42,101 bases of DNA, taken from contig DASVGV010000043.1 in assembly GCA_036379355.1 (NCBI GenBank), forward strand, positions 1 through 42,101, written 5' to 3'. Positions 33,801 through 39,658 of the stretch are shown in pieces. The notes below the pieces were generated by a model. That model worked only from the letters and a program-made list of their open reading frames with translations. It made no database searches and was not told the origin of the DNA. The DNA is from CAJCIY01 sp036379355 (GTDB taxonomy: Bacteria; Actinomycetota; Actinomycetes; Mycobacteriales; CAJCIY01). Positions within the stretch are counted from its first letter, which is position 1. Every line of letters starts with the position of its first letter. The position numbers and the translations under genes are program-made.

Positions 33801-34488
33801 GCAGCTCCGCGCAGGCGGCGACGATGCCGTCGACCTGGTCGTGCTCGTCGTCCAGCGGGCGGTAGCGCACCTCGACCGGGTAGGTGCGTCCGCTGACCGT
33901 GAGCACGGGGGCGCCGCCGAAGTGGCGGGAGAAGCGTTCGGGGTCGAGCGTCGCCGAGGTGATGACGACCTTCAGGTCGGGTCGGCGCGGCAGCAGCTGC
34001 CGCAGGTAGCCGAGCAGGAAGTCGATGGTGAGCGAGCGCTCGTGCGCCTCGTCGATGACGATCGTGTCGTACGCCCGCAGGTCGCGGTCCCGCCGCAGCT
34101 CGGCCAGGAGGATCCCGTCGGTCATCACCTTGACCAAGGTCCGGTCGCCGACCTGGTCGTGGAACCGGACGCAGTAGCCGACCAGGCCGCCGACGTCGGT
34201 GCCGATCTCCGCGGCCACTCGCTCGGCGACGGCGCGGGCGGCGATCCGCCGCGGTTGGGTGTGGCCGATCATGCCCTGCACGCCGCGGCCGAGCCCGAGA
34301 AGAATCTTGGGAAGCTGGGTGGTCTTCCCGGATCCGGTCTCGCCGGCCAGGACGACGACCTGGTGGTCCCGTACCGCGGCCGCGATCTCGTCGCGGGCCC
34401 CGGAGACGGGCAGGTCGGGCGGGAAGGCGAGCGGTCCGAGTGCGGCCGCGGCGGCGGTCCGCTGGGCCAGTCGCTCGTCGTCTCGCAT
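30874..34488 (-). CDS. hrpA: ATP-dependent RNA helicase HrpA
   Basis: A 1204-residue DEAH-box helicase. N-terminal motor: Walker A GETGSGKTT (49-57), TQPRRIAARAVAERVA, DEAH (146-149), SAT, then the second RecA lobe with VATNVAETSLTVPGI and QRAGRCGR near 337-344. HA2/winged-helix and OB regions follow, and the long C-terminal DUF3418 region (about 640-1204) distinguishes HrpA from HrpB. In E. coli HrpA helps rescue stalled or collided ribosomes. It is somewhat shorter than the roughly 1300 residues of E. coli HrpA. ATG 34488 is used; GTG 34491 is directly before it. TAGCGT (34501-34506) makes the transcript nearly leaderless. A secreted repeat protein gene overlaps its end. Confidence 0.94.
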   Translation of the reverse strand: MRDDERLAQRTAAAAALGPLAFPPDLPVSGARDEIAAAVRDHQVVVLAGETGSGKTTQLPKILLGLGRGVQGMIGHTQPRRIAARAVAERVAAEIGTDVGGLVGYCVRFHDQVGDRTLVKVMTDGILLAELRRDRDLRAYDTIVIDEAHERSLTIDFLLGYLRQLLPRRPDLKVVITSATLDPERFSRHFGGAPVLTVSGRTYPVEVRYRPLDDEHDQVDGIVAACAELRREGPGDVLVFLSGEREIRDASEALRGGDDEVVPLFGRLSAAEQHRVFAPHRGRRIVLATNVAETSLTVPGIRYVVDCGTARISRYSRRTKVQRLPVEPVSRASAAQRAGRCGRVADGVCIRLYDEDDFASRPEFTDPEIVRTNLASVLLQMAALGLGEVGDFPFVDAPDPRAVRDGRQLLEELGALDGGRLTRVGRHLARLPLDPRLARMVVEAGSRGCLAEILVIVAALSIQDPRERPLDQQQQADALHARFAEPASDLLAWLNLWRYLAEQQEALSGNAFRRLCKREHLHYLRVREWQDLHGQLRRAVRGLRLDPDASGDAATVTRCLLAGLLSHVGLRVDRRDYQGARGTRFTIAPGTPLARKPPPLVVAAELVETTRLYARQVARVEPAWVEEVGAHLLARSYSEPHWSLSRGSVVAYERVTLYGVPIVARRAVQYARIDPALCHELFVREALAAGEWRTHHAFWAHNATVLADLDALATRTRRPELVPDEEARYEFYAARVPDHVVGTVTFDRWWKAERREHPDLLDMSAAGLVREPVDDTGHPTVWVSGDLNFDLHYAFEPGAADDGVTVDVPLAQLGRISEADLGWQVPGLREELVAALIKTLPKALRVPLVPAPDTARALVPGLRRADGDLLTALSQQVRRQRGVVVPVDAWDLERVPDRLRPTYRVLGENGEEVGSGKDLARLRTQLEPLVRQAVSRAAADLEVAGLTAWTVGEIPERVQHGEVVGWPALVDEGSSVALRVLPSPAPDVHHAGVRRLILLSIPSPFVAVADRLDTRAKLTLGSGPYDSPAALLADCADAAADSLMTADPRDAAAFDAQRERVRADLAAAMSAILDDVQQIFDVGRRLDALDLGGPMGQDIRAHHRALVHPGFVTEVGAARLPDIVRYLRADEVRAARRSPRDAVRSDDVRAVTAEWSAMPPGPARDEIRWLIEELRVSLFAQTVGAKGPVSVPRILRRIDESVDA

Positions 34489-34541
34489 CACCGCGACCCG
34501 ACGCTACCGCGCGGCCGAGGGTCCGGGCGCGCGTGAAGTCG

Positions 34542-34561
34542 ACCTAATCGGTCGGCTAGGT
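34542..34561 (+). promoter_or_regulatory. Promoter region and ACCTA-N10-TAGGT inverted repeat before the peroxiredoxin gene
   Basis: ACCTA (34542-34546) and TAGGT (34557-34561) are inverted repeats ten bases apart. The right half overlaps TAGGTT (34557-34562), a good TANNNT -10 box, so a bound repressor would block transcription. The spacing is compatible with a dimeric regulator, but the sequence does not clearly match a Fur, IdeR or OxyR site. Confidence 0.35.
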
Positions 34562-34652
34562 TGGAAGGGTATCGGCCTCGCTCGCGTTGAGGACGACCGA
34601 CGGCCGGACCGCGACGCGCCCGGCCCCACGATGTGCAACGAGGAGAACACGC

Positions 34653-35285
34653 ATGACACTGCGACTGGGTGACGAGGCCCCGGACTTCACCGCGGAGACC
34701 ACGGACGGCAAGATCGACTTTCACGAGTGGAAGAAGGGCAGCTGGGCGGTGCTGTTCAGCCACCCCGCCGACTTCACCCCGATCTGCACCACTGAGCTCG
34801 GCCGCACGGCGGTGCTGAAGGACGAGTTCGCGAAGCGCAACGCCAAGATCATCGCGGTGTCGGTCGACCCGCTCGACAAGCACCAGGGCTGGGTGCCGGA
34901 CATCGGCAAGGCCGGCGGCACGGACGTGAACTTCCCGATCATCGCCGACGACAAGAAGACCGTCGCCGCGGCGTACGACATGATCCACCCGGGTGAAGGC
35001 GACTCGTCCACGGTGCGGTGCGTGTTCATCATCGACCCGCAGAACAAGGTCCGGACGATCCTCACCTATCCGAAGTCGGTCGGCCGCAACTTCACCGAGA
35101 TCCTGCGCACGGTCGACGCGCTCCAGGTGACCGAGTCCGGCCCGTTCTCCACACCGGTCGACTGGAACCCCGGTGACCGCGTGGTGATCGCCCCCTCGAT
35201 CTCGCTCGAGGACGCGAAGAAGACGTACGGCGAGGTCGAGGAGGTCACCCCGTACCTCCGCTTCGTCGCCCAGCCCACGGGCTGA
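34653..35285 (+). CDS. 1-Cys peroxiredoxin (Prx6 type)
   Basis: A 210-residue thiol peroxidase reducing peroxides. The catalytic site PADFTPICTTELGR carries the peroxidatic Cys45, with the conserved Thr and Pro upstream. The C-terminal dimerisation arm (TPVDWNPGDRVVIAPSISLEDAKKTYGEVEEVTPYLRF) is typical of the Prx6 subfamily, which lacks a resolving cysteine. Length is normal. ATG 34653 follows a good ribosome binding site, GAGGAG at 34640-34645. It is divergent from hrpA and followed by two hairpins, so it is a single-gene unit. The gene is followed by the Hsp20/MerR pair, which makes this a small stress-response cluster. Confidence 0.95.
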   Translation: MTLRLGDEAPDFTAETTDGKIDFHEWKKGSWAVLFSHPADFTPICTTELGRTAVLKDEFAKRNAKIIAVSVDPLDKHQGWVPDIGKAGGTDVNFPIIADDKKTVAAAYDMIHPGEGDSSTVRCVFIIDPQNKVRTILTYPKSVGRNFTEILRTVDALQVTESGPFSTPVDWNPGDRVVIAPSISLEDAKKTYGEVEEVTPYLRFVAQPTG

Positions 35286-35291
35286 GCGCGC

Positions 35292-35359
35292 CGGCGCAGT
35301 CACTGCGCCGAGCCACCAGACCGACGCGACCCCCGGCGCCCCGGCACCGGGGGTCGCGT
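35292..35359 (+). terminator. Tandem hairpins after the peroxiredoxin gene
   Basis: The first stem is CGGCGCAG (35292-35299) with CTGCGCCG (35303-35310), a perfect 8 bp with a three-base loop. The second is ACGCGACCCCCGG (35324-35336) with CCGGGGGTCGCGT (35347-35359), a perfect 13 bp with a ten-base loop. Neither has a U-tract. Together they should end the peroxiredoxin transcript. Confidence 0.8.
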
Positions 35360-35421
35360 ACGTCGGGACCTGTCCACGCCGGCGGGCAGGCATCCTGGCG
35401 GTGCGTCGACGCATCAGATAC

Positions 35422-35451
35422 TTGCAATCTCAGTTGCAGGTTTGCTATTGT
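35422..35451 (+). promoter_or_regulatory. Hsp20 promoter with overlapping TTGCA repeats
   Basis: TTGCAA (35422-35427) and TATTGT (35446-35451) are a -35/-10 pair spaced by 18 bases. A second TTGCA at 35434-35438 repeats the first 12 bases away, one helical turn plus a little, inside the spacer. This AT-rich patch stands out from its surroundings. The repeat is a candidate operator for the MerR protein encoded downstream. It does not match the HspR HAIR consensus. Confidence 0.5.
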
Positions 35452-35468
35452 TGGTCCGTCAGTAAGGC

Positions 35469-35487
35469 GCCGGTGGAACCCACCGGC
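35469..35487 (+). promoter_or_regulatory. 5'-leader hairpin of the Hsp20 mRNA
   Basis: GCCGGTGG (35469-35476) and CCACCGGC (35480-35487) form a perfect 8-bp hairpin with an AAC loop, ending seven bases before the ribosome binding site AAGGAGG (35495-35501). It leaves that site free and is too GC-rich to be a simple thermometer, so mRNA stabilisation is the easier reading. Confidence 0.4.
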
Positions 35488-35506
35488 ATCGCGCAAGGAG
35501 GCGTCC

Positions 35507-35935
35507 ATGTTGCTCGAGAGAGTCGACCCGTTCCTGTCCGAGTTCGACCGGATGACCCGGCATGCCTTTGGCACGCTCGACGGCGTCGGAATGCCCATGG
35601 ATGTGATCCGTCGCCCCGACGAGCTCGTCGTGACCGTCGACCTTCCCGGTGTGGCCGCGGATGCGATCGGCCTGACCGTGGAGAACAGCGTCCTGACGAT
35701 CACCGCAGAGCGTCGCAGCCAGCACGGCGAGGAGGACCAGGTTCTCACCCAGGAGCGCTTCGACGGCACGATCAGCCGCCGGCTGCGCGTCCCGCAGTGG
35801 GTGGACGCGGAGGCCGTCACCGCCGAGTGCGTCGACGGCGTCCTGACCGTGCACCTTCCGGTGGCCGAGGCGTCCAAGCCGCGTCGCATCGACGTCGCCG
35901 TCGGGTCGGCCCGCACCCAGCAGATCGAGAGCTGA
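35507..35935 (+). CDS. Small heat-shock protein, Hsp20/alpha-crystallin family
   Basis: A 142-residue ATP-independent chaperone that holds unfolding proteins. The alpha-crystallin domain covers about residues 30-125: MDVIRRPDELVVTVDLPGVAADAI, NSVLTITAERR, the ISRRLRVPQWVDAEAVTAECVDGVLTVHLP segment with the GVL signature, and the C-terminal tail SKPRRIDV. The N-terminal arm is short. ATG 35507 has AAGGAGG five bases upstream. Promoter, leader hairpin and terminator are all visible around it. The downstream MerR gene is probably its regulator. Confidence 0.95.
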   Translation: MLLERVDPFLSEFDRMTRHAFGTLDGVGMPMDVIRRPDELVVTVDLPGVAADAIGLTVENSVLTITAERRSQHGEEDQVLTQERFDGTISRRLRVPQWVDAEAVTAECVDGVLTVHLPVAEASKPRRIDVAVGSARTQQIES

Positions 35936-35943
35936 TTCGTACC

Positions 35944-35988
35944 CGGTGGCCCGGCGCCTCGGACCTGACCCGCGGCGCCGGGCCACCG
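35944..35988 (+). terminator. Strong terminator between hsp20 and the MerR gene
   Basis: CGGTGGCCCGGCGCC (35944-35958) pairs perfectly with GGCGCCGGGCCACCG (35974-35988) over 15 bp with a 15-base loop, followed by TCTTT. It begins eight bases after the hsp20 stop. Readthrough would feed the MerR gene, giving a lower level of the regulator than of the chaperone. Confidence 0.85.
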
Positions 35989-36006
35989 TCTTTCCCGGGA
36001 GGGCCC

Positions 36007-36312
36007 ATGACGTCCCCGTTCGACGACCCGGGCCGGCCGCTGTTCACCATGGGGCAGGTGGCCGACCTGCTCGACGTGCAGCAGGCGTTCCTGCGCCGGC
36101 TCGAGTCCCACGACCTGATCACTCCCAGCCGGTCGGAGGGCAACCAGCGTCGCTACAGCCGCGACGAGATCGACCGCGTGTCCGACATCTGTGGCCTCGT
36201 CGGCGAGGGCCTGACGCTGGCCGGCGTTCGCCGCGTCCTCGACCTCCAGGCGGAGGTAGCGGCGCTCAAGGCCGAGATCGAGGACCTGCGCAGCCGGCGC
36301 TCCGGTCGCTGA
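36007..36312 (+). CDS. MerR-type helix-turn-helix regulator (HspR-like)
   Basis: A 101-residue DNA-binding protein. The MerR winged-helix covers about residues 13-80: FTMGQVADLLDVQQAFLRRLESHDLITPSRS, the wing GNQRRYSRDEIDRV, and LVGEGLTLAGVRRVLDLQAEV. A short coiled coil (AALKAEIEDL) ends the protein, and there is no effector domain. HspR, the actinobacterial heat-shock repressor, has the same compact form. Its position behind an Hsp20 gene, after a hairpin, suggests autoregulated control of the chaperone, which is inference. ATG 36007 has GGGAGGG at 35998-36004. Nine bases separate its stop from the convergent Rid-hydrolase gene. Confidence 0.88.
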   Translation: MTSPFDDPGRPLFTMGQVADLLDVQQAFLRRLESHDLITPSRSEGNQRRYSRDEIDRVSDICGLVGEGLTLAGVRRVLDLQAEVAALKAEIEDLRSRRSGR

Positions 36313-36321
36313 CCGGGCGCG

Positions 36322-37521
36322 TCACGCCCCGTCGAGCGTCCGAAGGAACTGGCGTACGGCACCGTTCCAGGTGTCCGGATCCTCGAAGTACGGCGAGTGG
36401 CCGCAGCCACTGATCTCGACGACCCGCGCGTCGGGCAGCAGGCCTGCGAGCGCCCGGACCGAGGGCGGCGGGAACAGCGGGTCCTGGTCACCGACCACGC
36501 ACAGAACCGGCATCGCCAGTCGTGCCGCCTCGCCGGCGCCGTGGCTCACCGCAAGCAGCCGCGGCAGGATCACCGCGGGGTCGGCGCTCCCCATCCTGCC
36601 CAGCGACTGGTACAGGTGGGCCCGCTCCGGCTCGCGCGCCGAGAAGAGGGCCCCCAACGCGGGGTGCACGCCGAGCACCTCGCCGGTGTCCGAGACGGGC
36701 GGTGGCCGGTGGGCCAGCCCCGCGAGGATCTCCGGGGACACGAACCCGCCGAGCGTGTCGGCCAGCACCACGCCGCGCGCCAAGCCCGGCCGCTCCAGCA
36801 CCGCGCCGACCGTCGTCCACCCGCCCATCGACTGGCCCACGAGGTCGGCGCGGGTGATGCCCAGCTCGTCGAGCAGCGCCAGCAGGTCGGTGACCGCGAC
36901 CTCGGGGCCGGACAGCCCGGCGCGGTCGGTCGAGCGCCCGTACCCGCGATGGTCCCAGGTGACGACCATGCGATCGGCGGCGAACGGCGCGACCTGCTGG
37001 TACCAGACGGCGTGGCTGCCGCCGGCGCCATGACTCAGGACGAGGGGAACGCCGCCCTCGCCGACGACCTCGAAGTAGATGCTCTCGCCGTCGTGCTCGA
37101 CGAACCCGGTCCGCCGCGGCAGCGGCGCACGCGCTGCAGGCGCCGTCGGCCGCTGCGCGACGCACTCGATCTCGACCCGCGCGCCGAGAGCCAGATCCAC
37201 GCCGCCGACGGTGATGCGGGCCGGCGGCGTGCCCTCGAAGAACGCCCCGTACGCGTCGTTCATGGCGGCGAACTCGGCCATGTCGGCGAGGTAGACGCTC
37301 ACCTTCACCACGTCGTCCCAGCCCGCCCCCGCCGAGGCGAGGATGCGTCCGATGTTGCGCAGGGTCTGCGCCGTCTCCGGCCCGACCCCACCGGGCGCGA
37401 GGTGCAACCCGTCCCCGGTGCCGAGGGTGCCGGACACGAAGACGAGATCGCCGGCGAGGCCGGCGTGCGCGAACTGTGGGAGGCGGCCGAGGCCGTCGAC
37501 GACGAGGCGCTGTGCGGGCAT
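36322..37521 (-). CDS. Rid (RidA/RutC-like) domain fused to an alpha/beta hydrolase
   Basis: A 399-residue two-domain protein read as one uninterrupted frame. Residues 1-123 are a Rid/YjgF domain (LVFVSGTLGT, NIGRILASAGAGWDDVVKVSVYLADM) that keeps the active-site residues R102 (PPARITV) and E119 (VEIEC), as in imine deaminases. A linker rich in Pro, Ala and Arg (124-137) leads to an alpha/beta hydrolase (138-399) with nucleophile S231 in VGQSMGG, an acid in GDQDPLF (D345 or D347) and H375 in GCGHSPYF. Both active sites look intact. RutC (Rid) and RutD (hydrolase) are separate E. coli proteins that act in succession on aminoacrylate; meta-cleavage pathways also use such a pair. The substrate here is unknown. 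Confidence 0.9.
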   Translation of the reverse strand: MPAQRLVVDGLGRLPQFAHAGLAGDLVFVSGTLGTGDGLHLAPGGVGPETAQTLRNIGRILASAGAGWDDVVKVSVYLADMAEFAAMNDAYGAFFEGTPPARITVGGVDLALGARVEIECVAQRPTAPAARAPLPRRTGFVEHDGESIYFEVVGEGGVPLVLSHGAGGSHAVWYQQVAPFAADRMVVTWDHRGYGRSTDRAGLSGPEVAVTDLLALLDELGITRADLVGQSMGGWTTVGAVLERPGLARGVVLADTLGGFVSPEILAGLAHRPPPVSDTGEVLGVHPALGALFSAREPERAHLYQSLGRMGSADPAVILPRLLAVSHGAGEAARLAMPVLCVVGDQDPLFPPPSVRALAGLLPDARVVEISGCGHSPYFEDPDTWNGAVRQFLRTLDGA

Positions 37522-37556
37522 GCGCGCATCGTCTCGCGCGCGGCGCCGGGAGAACG

Positions 37557-39125
37557 TCAGGGCACGTCGAAGGCCCAGGTTGCGAGGCTGGTCGGGGCGA
37601 GTGCCGTGCCGGTCTGGAGCAGGTACTGCCCGAAGTTGCGGCCGCTGAGGATGTGCACGGCCGTCGAGTGGGAGCCGGCGTCCTGGGTGTCGATGGCGTA
37701 GAGGTCCGCCTGCCCGTCGCGGTCGTAGTCACCGGCCGCGTACGTCCAGGTGGCGAGGTCCGTGTCCGGCAGCGCGGTCGCCGCATGCACCAGGAACTGC
37801 TGGGGGCTGAGGGCGTTCAGGACGTGTACCTCGGTGTGGCCGCTCCCAGTGTCCTGGGTCTTGACGTCCCAGATGTCGGCGTGCCCGTCCCCGTTCGCGT
37901 CGGCGATCACGAATGCGTTGGTCTTCAGGCTGACCTGGGCCAGCGCGGTGCCGCTCTCGAGGAGGTACTGGCCGAAGTTCCGGCCGTTCAGCACGAAGAC
38001 CGCGGTCGAGTGCGAGCCGGCATCGTGGGTGTCGATCGCGTACAGGTCCGGGGTGCCGTCACCGTTGTAGTCCCCGACTCCGAAGGTCCAGTCGGTGAGG
38101 TTGGTCGGCGGCAGTGCGGTGGCCGCGTGGAGGAGGAAGGTGCGATAGCCGTCCGCGCCGTCGAGGATGTGCACTTCGGTGTGGCCCGACGCGCCGTCGG
38201 TCTTGATCGCCCAGAGGTCCGGGACGCCGTCGCCGTTGTAGTCGGCCAGCCGGAACTGCCAGGTGGACAGGTCGGTCGGGCCGAGTGCCGTGGTCGAGTG
38301 CAGGGAGAATGCGCCGAACCCGTACACGCGCGACAGCGCATGCACCTCGGTCGTGCCCGAACCGGTGTGCTGGGTGGCGACGCCGTAGAGGTCGCCGACG
38401 TAGGGCACGTACGCGGGTGTGGGAGCCGCGACCTCGGCGGGCGTCCCGATGCGGATGACCGGGTTCTGCGCGGGGTCGAGCCAGGCCAGGACGGCGTCGA
38501 GTGCCGAGGGCGCGATCGCGATGCAGCCCGCCGTGACCCCCGACGTGGTGTCGTCGTGCAGGAAGATCCCCGATCCTCGGCCGGGCACCGCCGGGTCGGT
38601 GTTGTAGTCGACGACCGCGAAGTGCTGGTAGGCGACCGTCTCGGTCCACAGCGCCTCGCTGCCACCGCCGGGACCCGCTGCGCCACAGGGCTCGTGGACG
38701 AACTGGTTGTACGAGGGGCTCGAGCTGTTCTCGTCCCACCAGTCGCCGCAGACCAGATGGTGGTAGGCGTACCGGCCGCTGGGCGCGGTCGCGGAGACGC
38801 CGTACATCGTCGAGCCGAAGCCGTACGTGCCGGTCGGTGTGGTGCCGCAGCCCTCGCAGTGGTTGTCGGACAGGCCGTTGTAGCCAACCTCCGCGGTGGT
38901 GGACAGCACGTGCTGCCAGCCGCCGCCGAGGTACTGGTAGGTGTCCAGCCGGGCGTGGGACGACCCGTACGCGCCGGTGACGACCACCTGCTGGGTGCTG
39001 GCGGGCGCCGTGGTCGCCGTCCGCGGCGCGGCGCCGGCGCGGGGCGCCGCCACGGCAGCCGAGGCCACGAACAGCAGACCGGTCACCAGAGCGACCGGCG
39101 CCCAACCTCGGAGAAATCGCCTCAT
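37557..39125 (-). CDS. Secreted L,D-transpeptidase-like (YkuD) protein with C-terminal FG-GAP repeats
   Basis: A 522-residue exported protein. The signal peptide spans about 8-33. Residues 45-230 resemble a YkuD/L,D-transpeptidase domain: TTPTGTYGFGS near 95-105 and the catalytic segment GIFLHDDTTSGVTAGCIAI with H190 and C201. Residues 235-522 are beta-propeller-like repeats with four calcium-type loops: DYNGDGVPD, DYNGDGTPD, DANGDGHAD and DYDRDGQAD. The repeats alternate two sequence types (TEVH and TAVF/TAVH), suggesting duplication of a two-repeat unit. L,D-transpeptidases cross-link peptidoglycan; FG-GAP repeats usually bind ligands or surfaces. The fusion may place the enzyme at a particular wall site. 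ATG 39125 begins the signal peptide. Confidence 0.88.
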   Translation of the reverse strand: MRRFLRGWAPVALVTGLLFVASAAVAAPRAGAAPRTATTAPASTQQVVVTGAYGSSHARLDTYQYLGGGWQHVLSTTAEVGYNGLSDNHCEGCGTTPTGTYGFGSTMYGVSATAPSGRYAYHHLVCGDWWDENSSSPSYNQFVHEPCGAAGPGGGSEALWTETVAYQHFAVVDYNTDPAVPGRGSGIFLHDDTTSGVTAGCIAIAPSALDAVLAWLDPAQNPVIRIGTPAEVAAPTPAYVPYVGDLYGVATQHTGSGTTEVHALSRVYGFGAFSLHSTTALGPTDLSTWQFRLADYNGDGVPDLWAIKTDGASGHTEVHILDGADGYRTFLLHAATALPPTNLTDWTFGVGDYNGDGTPDLYAIDTHDAGSHSTAVFVLNGRNFGQYLLESGTALAQVSLKTNAFVIADANGDGHADIWDVKTQDTGSGHTEVHVLNALSPQQFLVHAATALPDTDLATWTYAAGDYDRDGQADLYAIDTQDAGSHSTAVHILSGRNFGQYLLQTGTALAPTSLATWAFDVP

Positions 39126-39196
39126 CCGCAGTTAATCTGGCACGGACCGGACAGAGGCGTCCAGGCCGCCTCACCCCGTTGGCGGACAGCACCACG

Positions 39197-39658
39197 TCAG
39201 GAGTGGTAGCGGTACGACTGCTCCTGGTGGGCGTCCATGTACATCTCGGACACGATCGGCCACGACCCGTCCGGCTGGCGGACCAGGACCCGGAGCGAGT
39301 GGTTGTCGCGGTCGAGGCTCGACCCGTCGAGCATGCCCTGACCGGTGATGGCGAGGTGGGTCGAGACCGTCACGACCTCGGGCGTCAGCACGCGGGCGCG
39401 GCTGTCCGGCTCGGCGGTGAGGGTGCCGGCGGCGAAGTTATCGTCGCGGAACAGGCCGTGCAGGTACGCGACGATGTCGGCCGATCCCCTCTTGCGGCTA
39501 CCGAACGCGTTGACCCAGTCCGCGTCGTCGCTGTAGACGGTGCGCAACCGCTCGGCGTCGCGCTCGGTGAACCCGGTCTGGAGGTCGATCAGGGTCGCGG
39601 CGATCGCGTCGCGGTCGGCGGCGGGAAGGACCGTCAGGTCGTCGAGGTCGATGCTCAT
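39197..39658 (-). CDS. NTF2-like / SnoaL-type (SgcJ family) protein
   Basis: A 153-residue protein with a cone-shaped NTF2 fold: an N-terminal helix pair (AIAATLIDLQTGFTERDAERLRTVYSDDADWVNAFG), GSADIVAYLHGLF, and the C-terminal sheet (VTVSTHLAITGQG, SLRVLVRQPDGSWPIVSEMYMD). Members include cyclases, isomerases and stress proteins, so the fold alone does not give a function. The ATG at 39658 overlaps the stop of the upstream alpha/beta hydrolase (ATGA at 39655-39658), so the two are translated together. Both probably fall under the TetR regulator encoded divergently. A detoxification or small-molecule role is plausible and unproven. Confidence 0.85.
   Translation of the reverse strand: MSIDLDDLTVLPAADRDAIAATLIDLQTGFTERDAERLRTVYSDDADWVNAFGSRKRGSADIVAYLHGLFRDDNFAAGTLTAEPDSRARVLTPEVVTVSTHLAITGQGMLDGSSLDRDNHSLRVLVRQPDGSWPIVSEMYMDAHQEQSYRYHS

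Noticed and set aside
35469..35487. RNA thermometer in the Hsp20 leader
   Set aside because: The perfect GC-rich stem leaves the ribosome binding site unpaired and would not melt at heat-shock temperature, so a thermometer call is not supported.
39197..39658. Polyketide cyclase function for the SnoaL-type protein
   Set aside because: There are no polyketide synthase or tailoring genes in the window. The NTF2 fold covers many activities, so only the fold is called.
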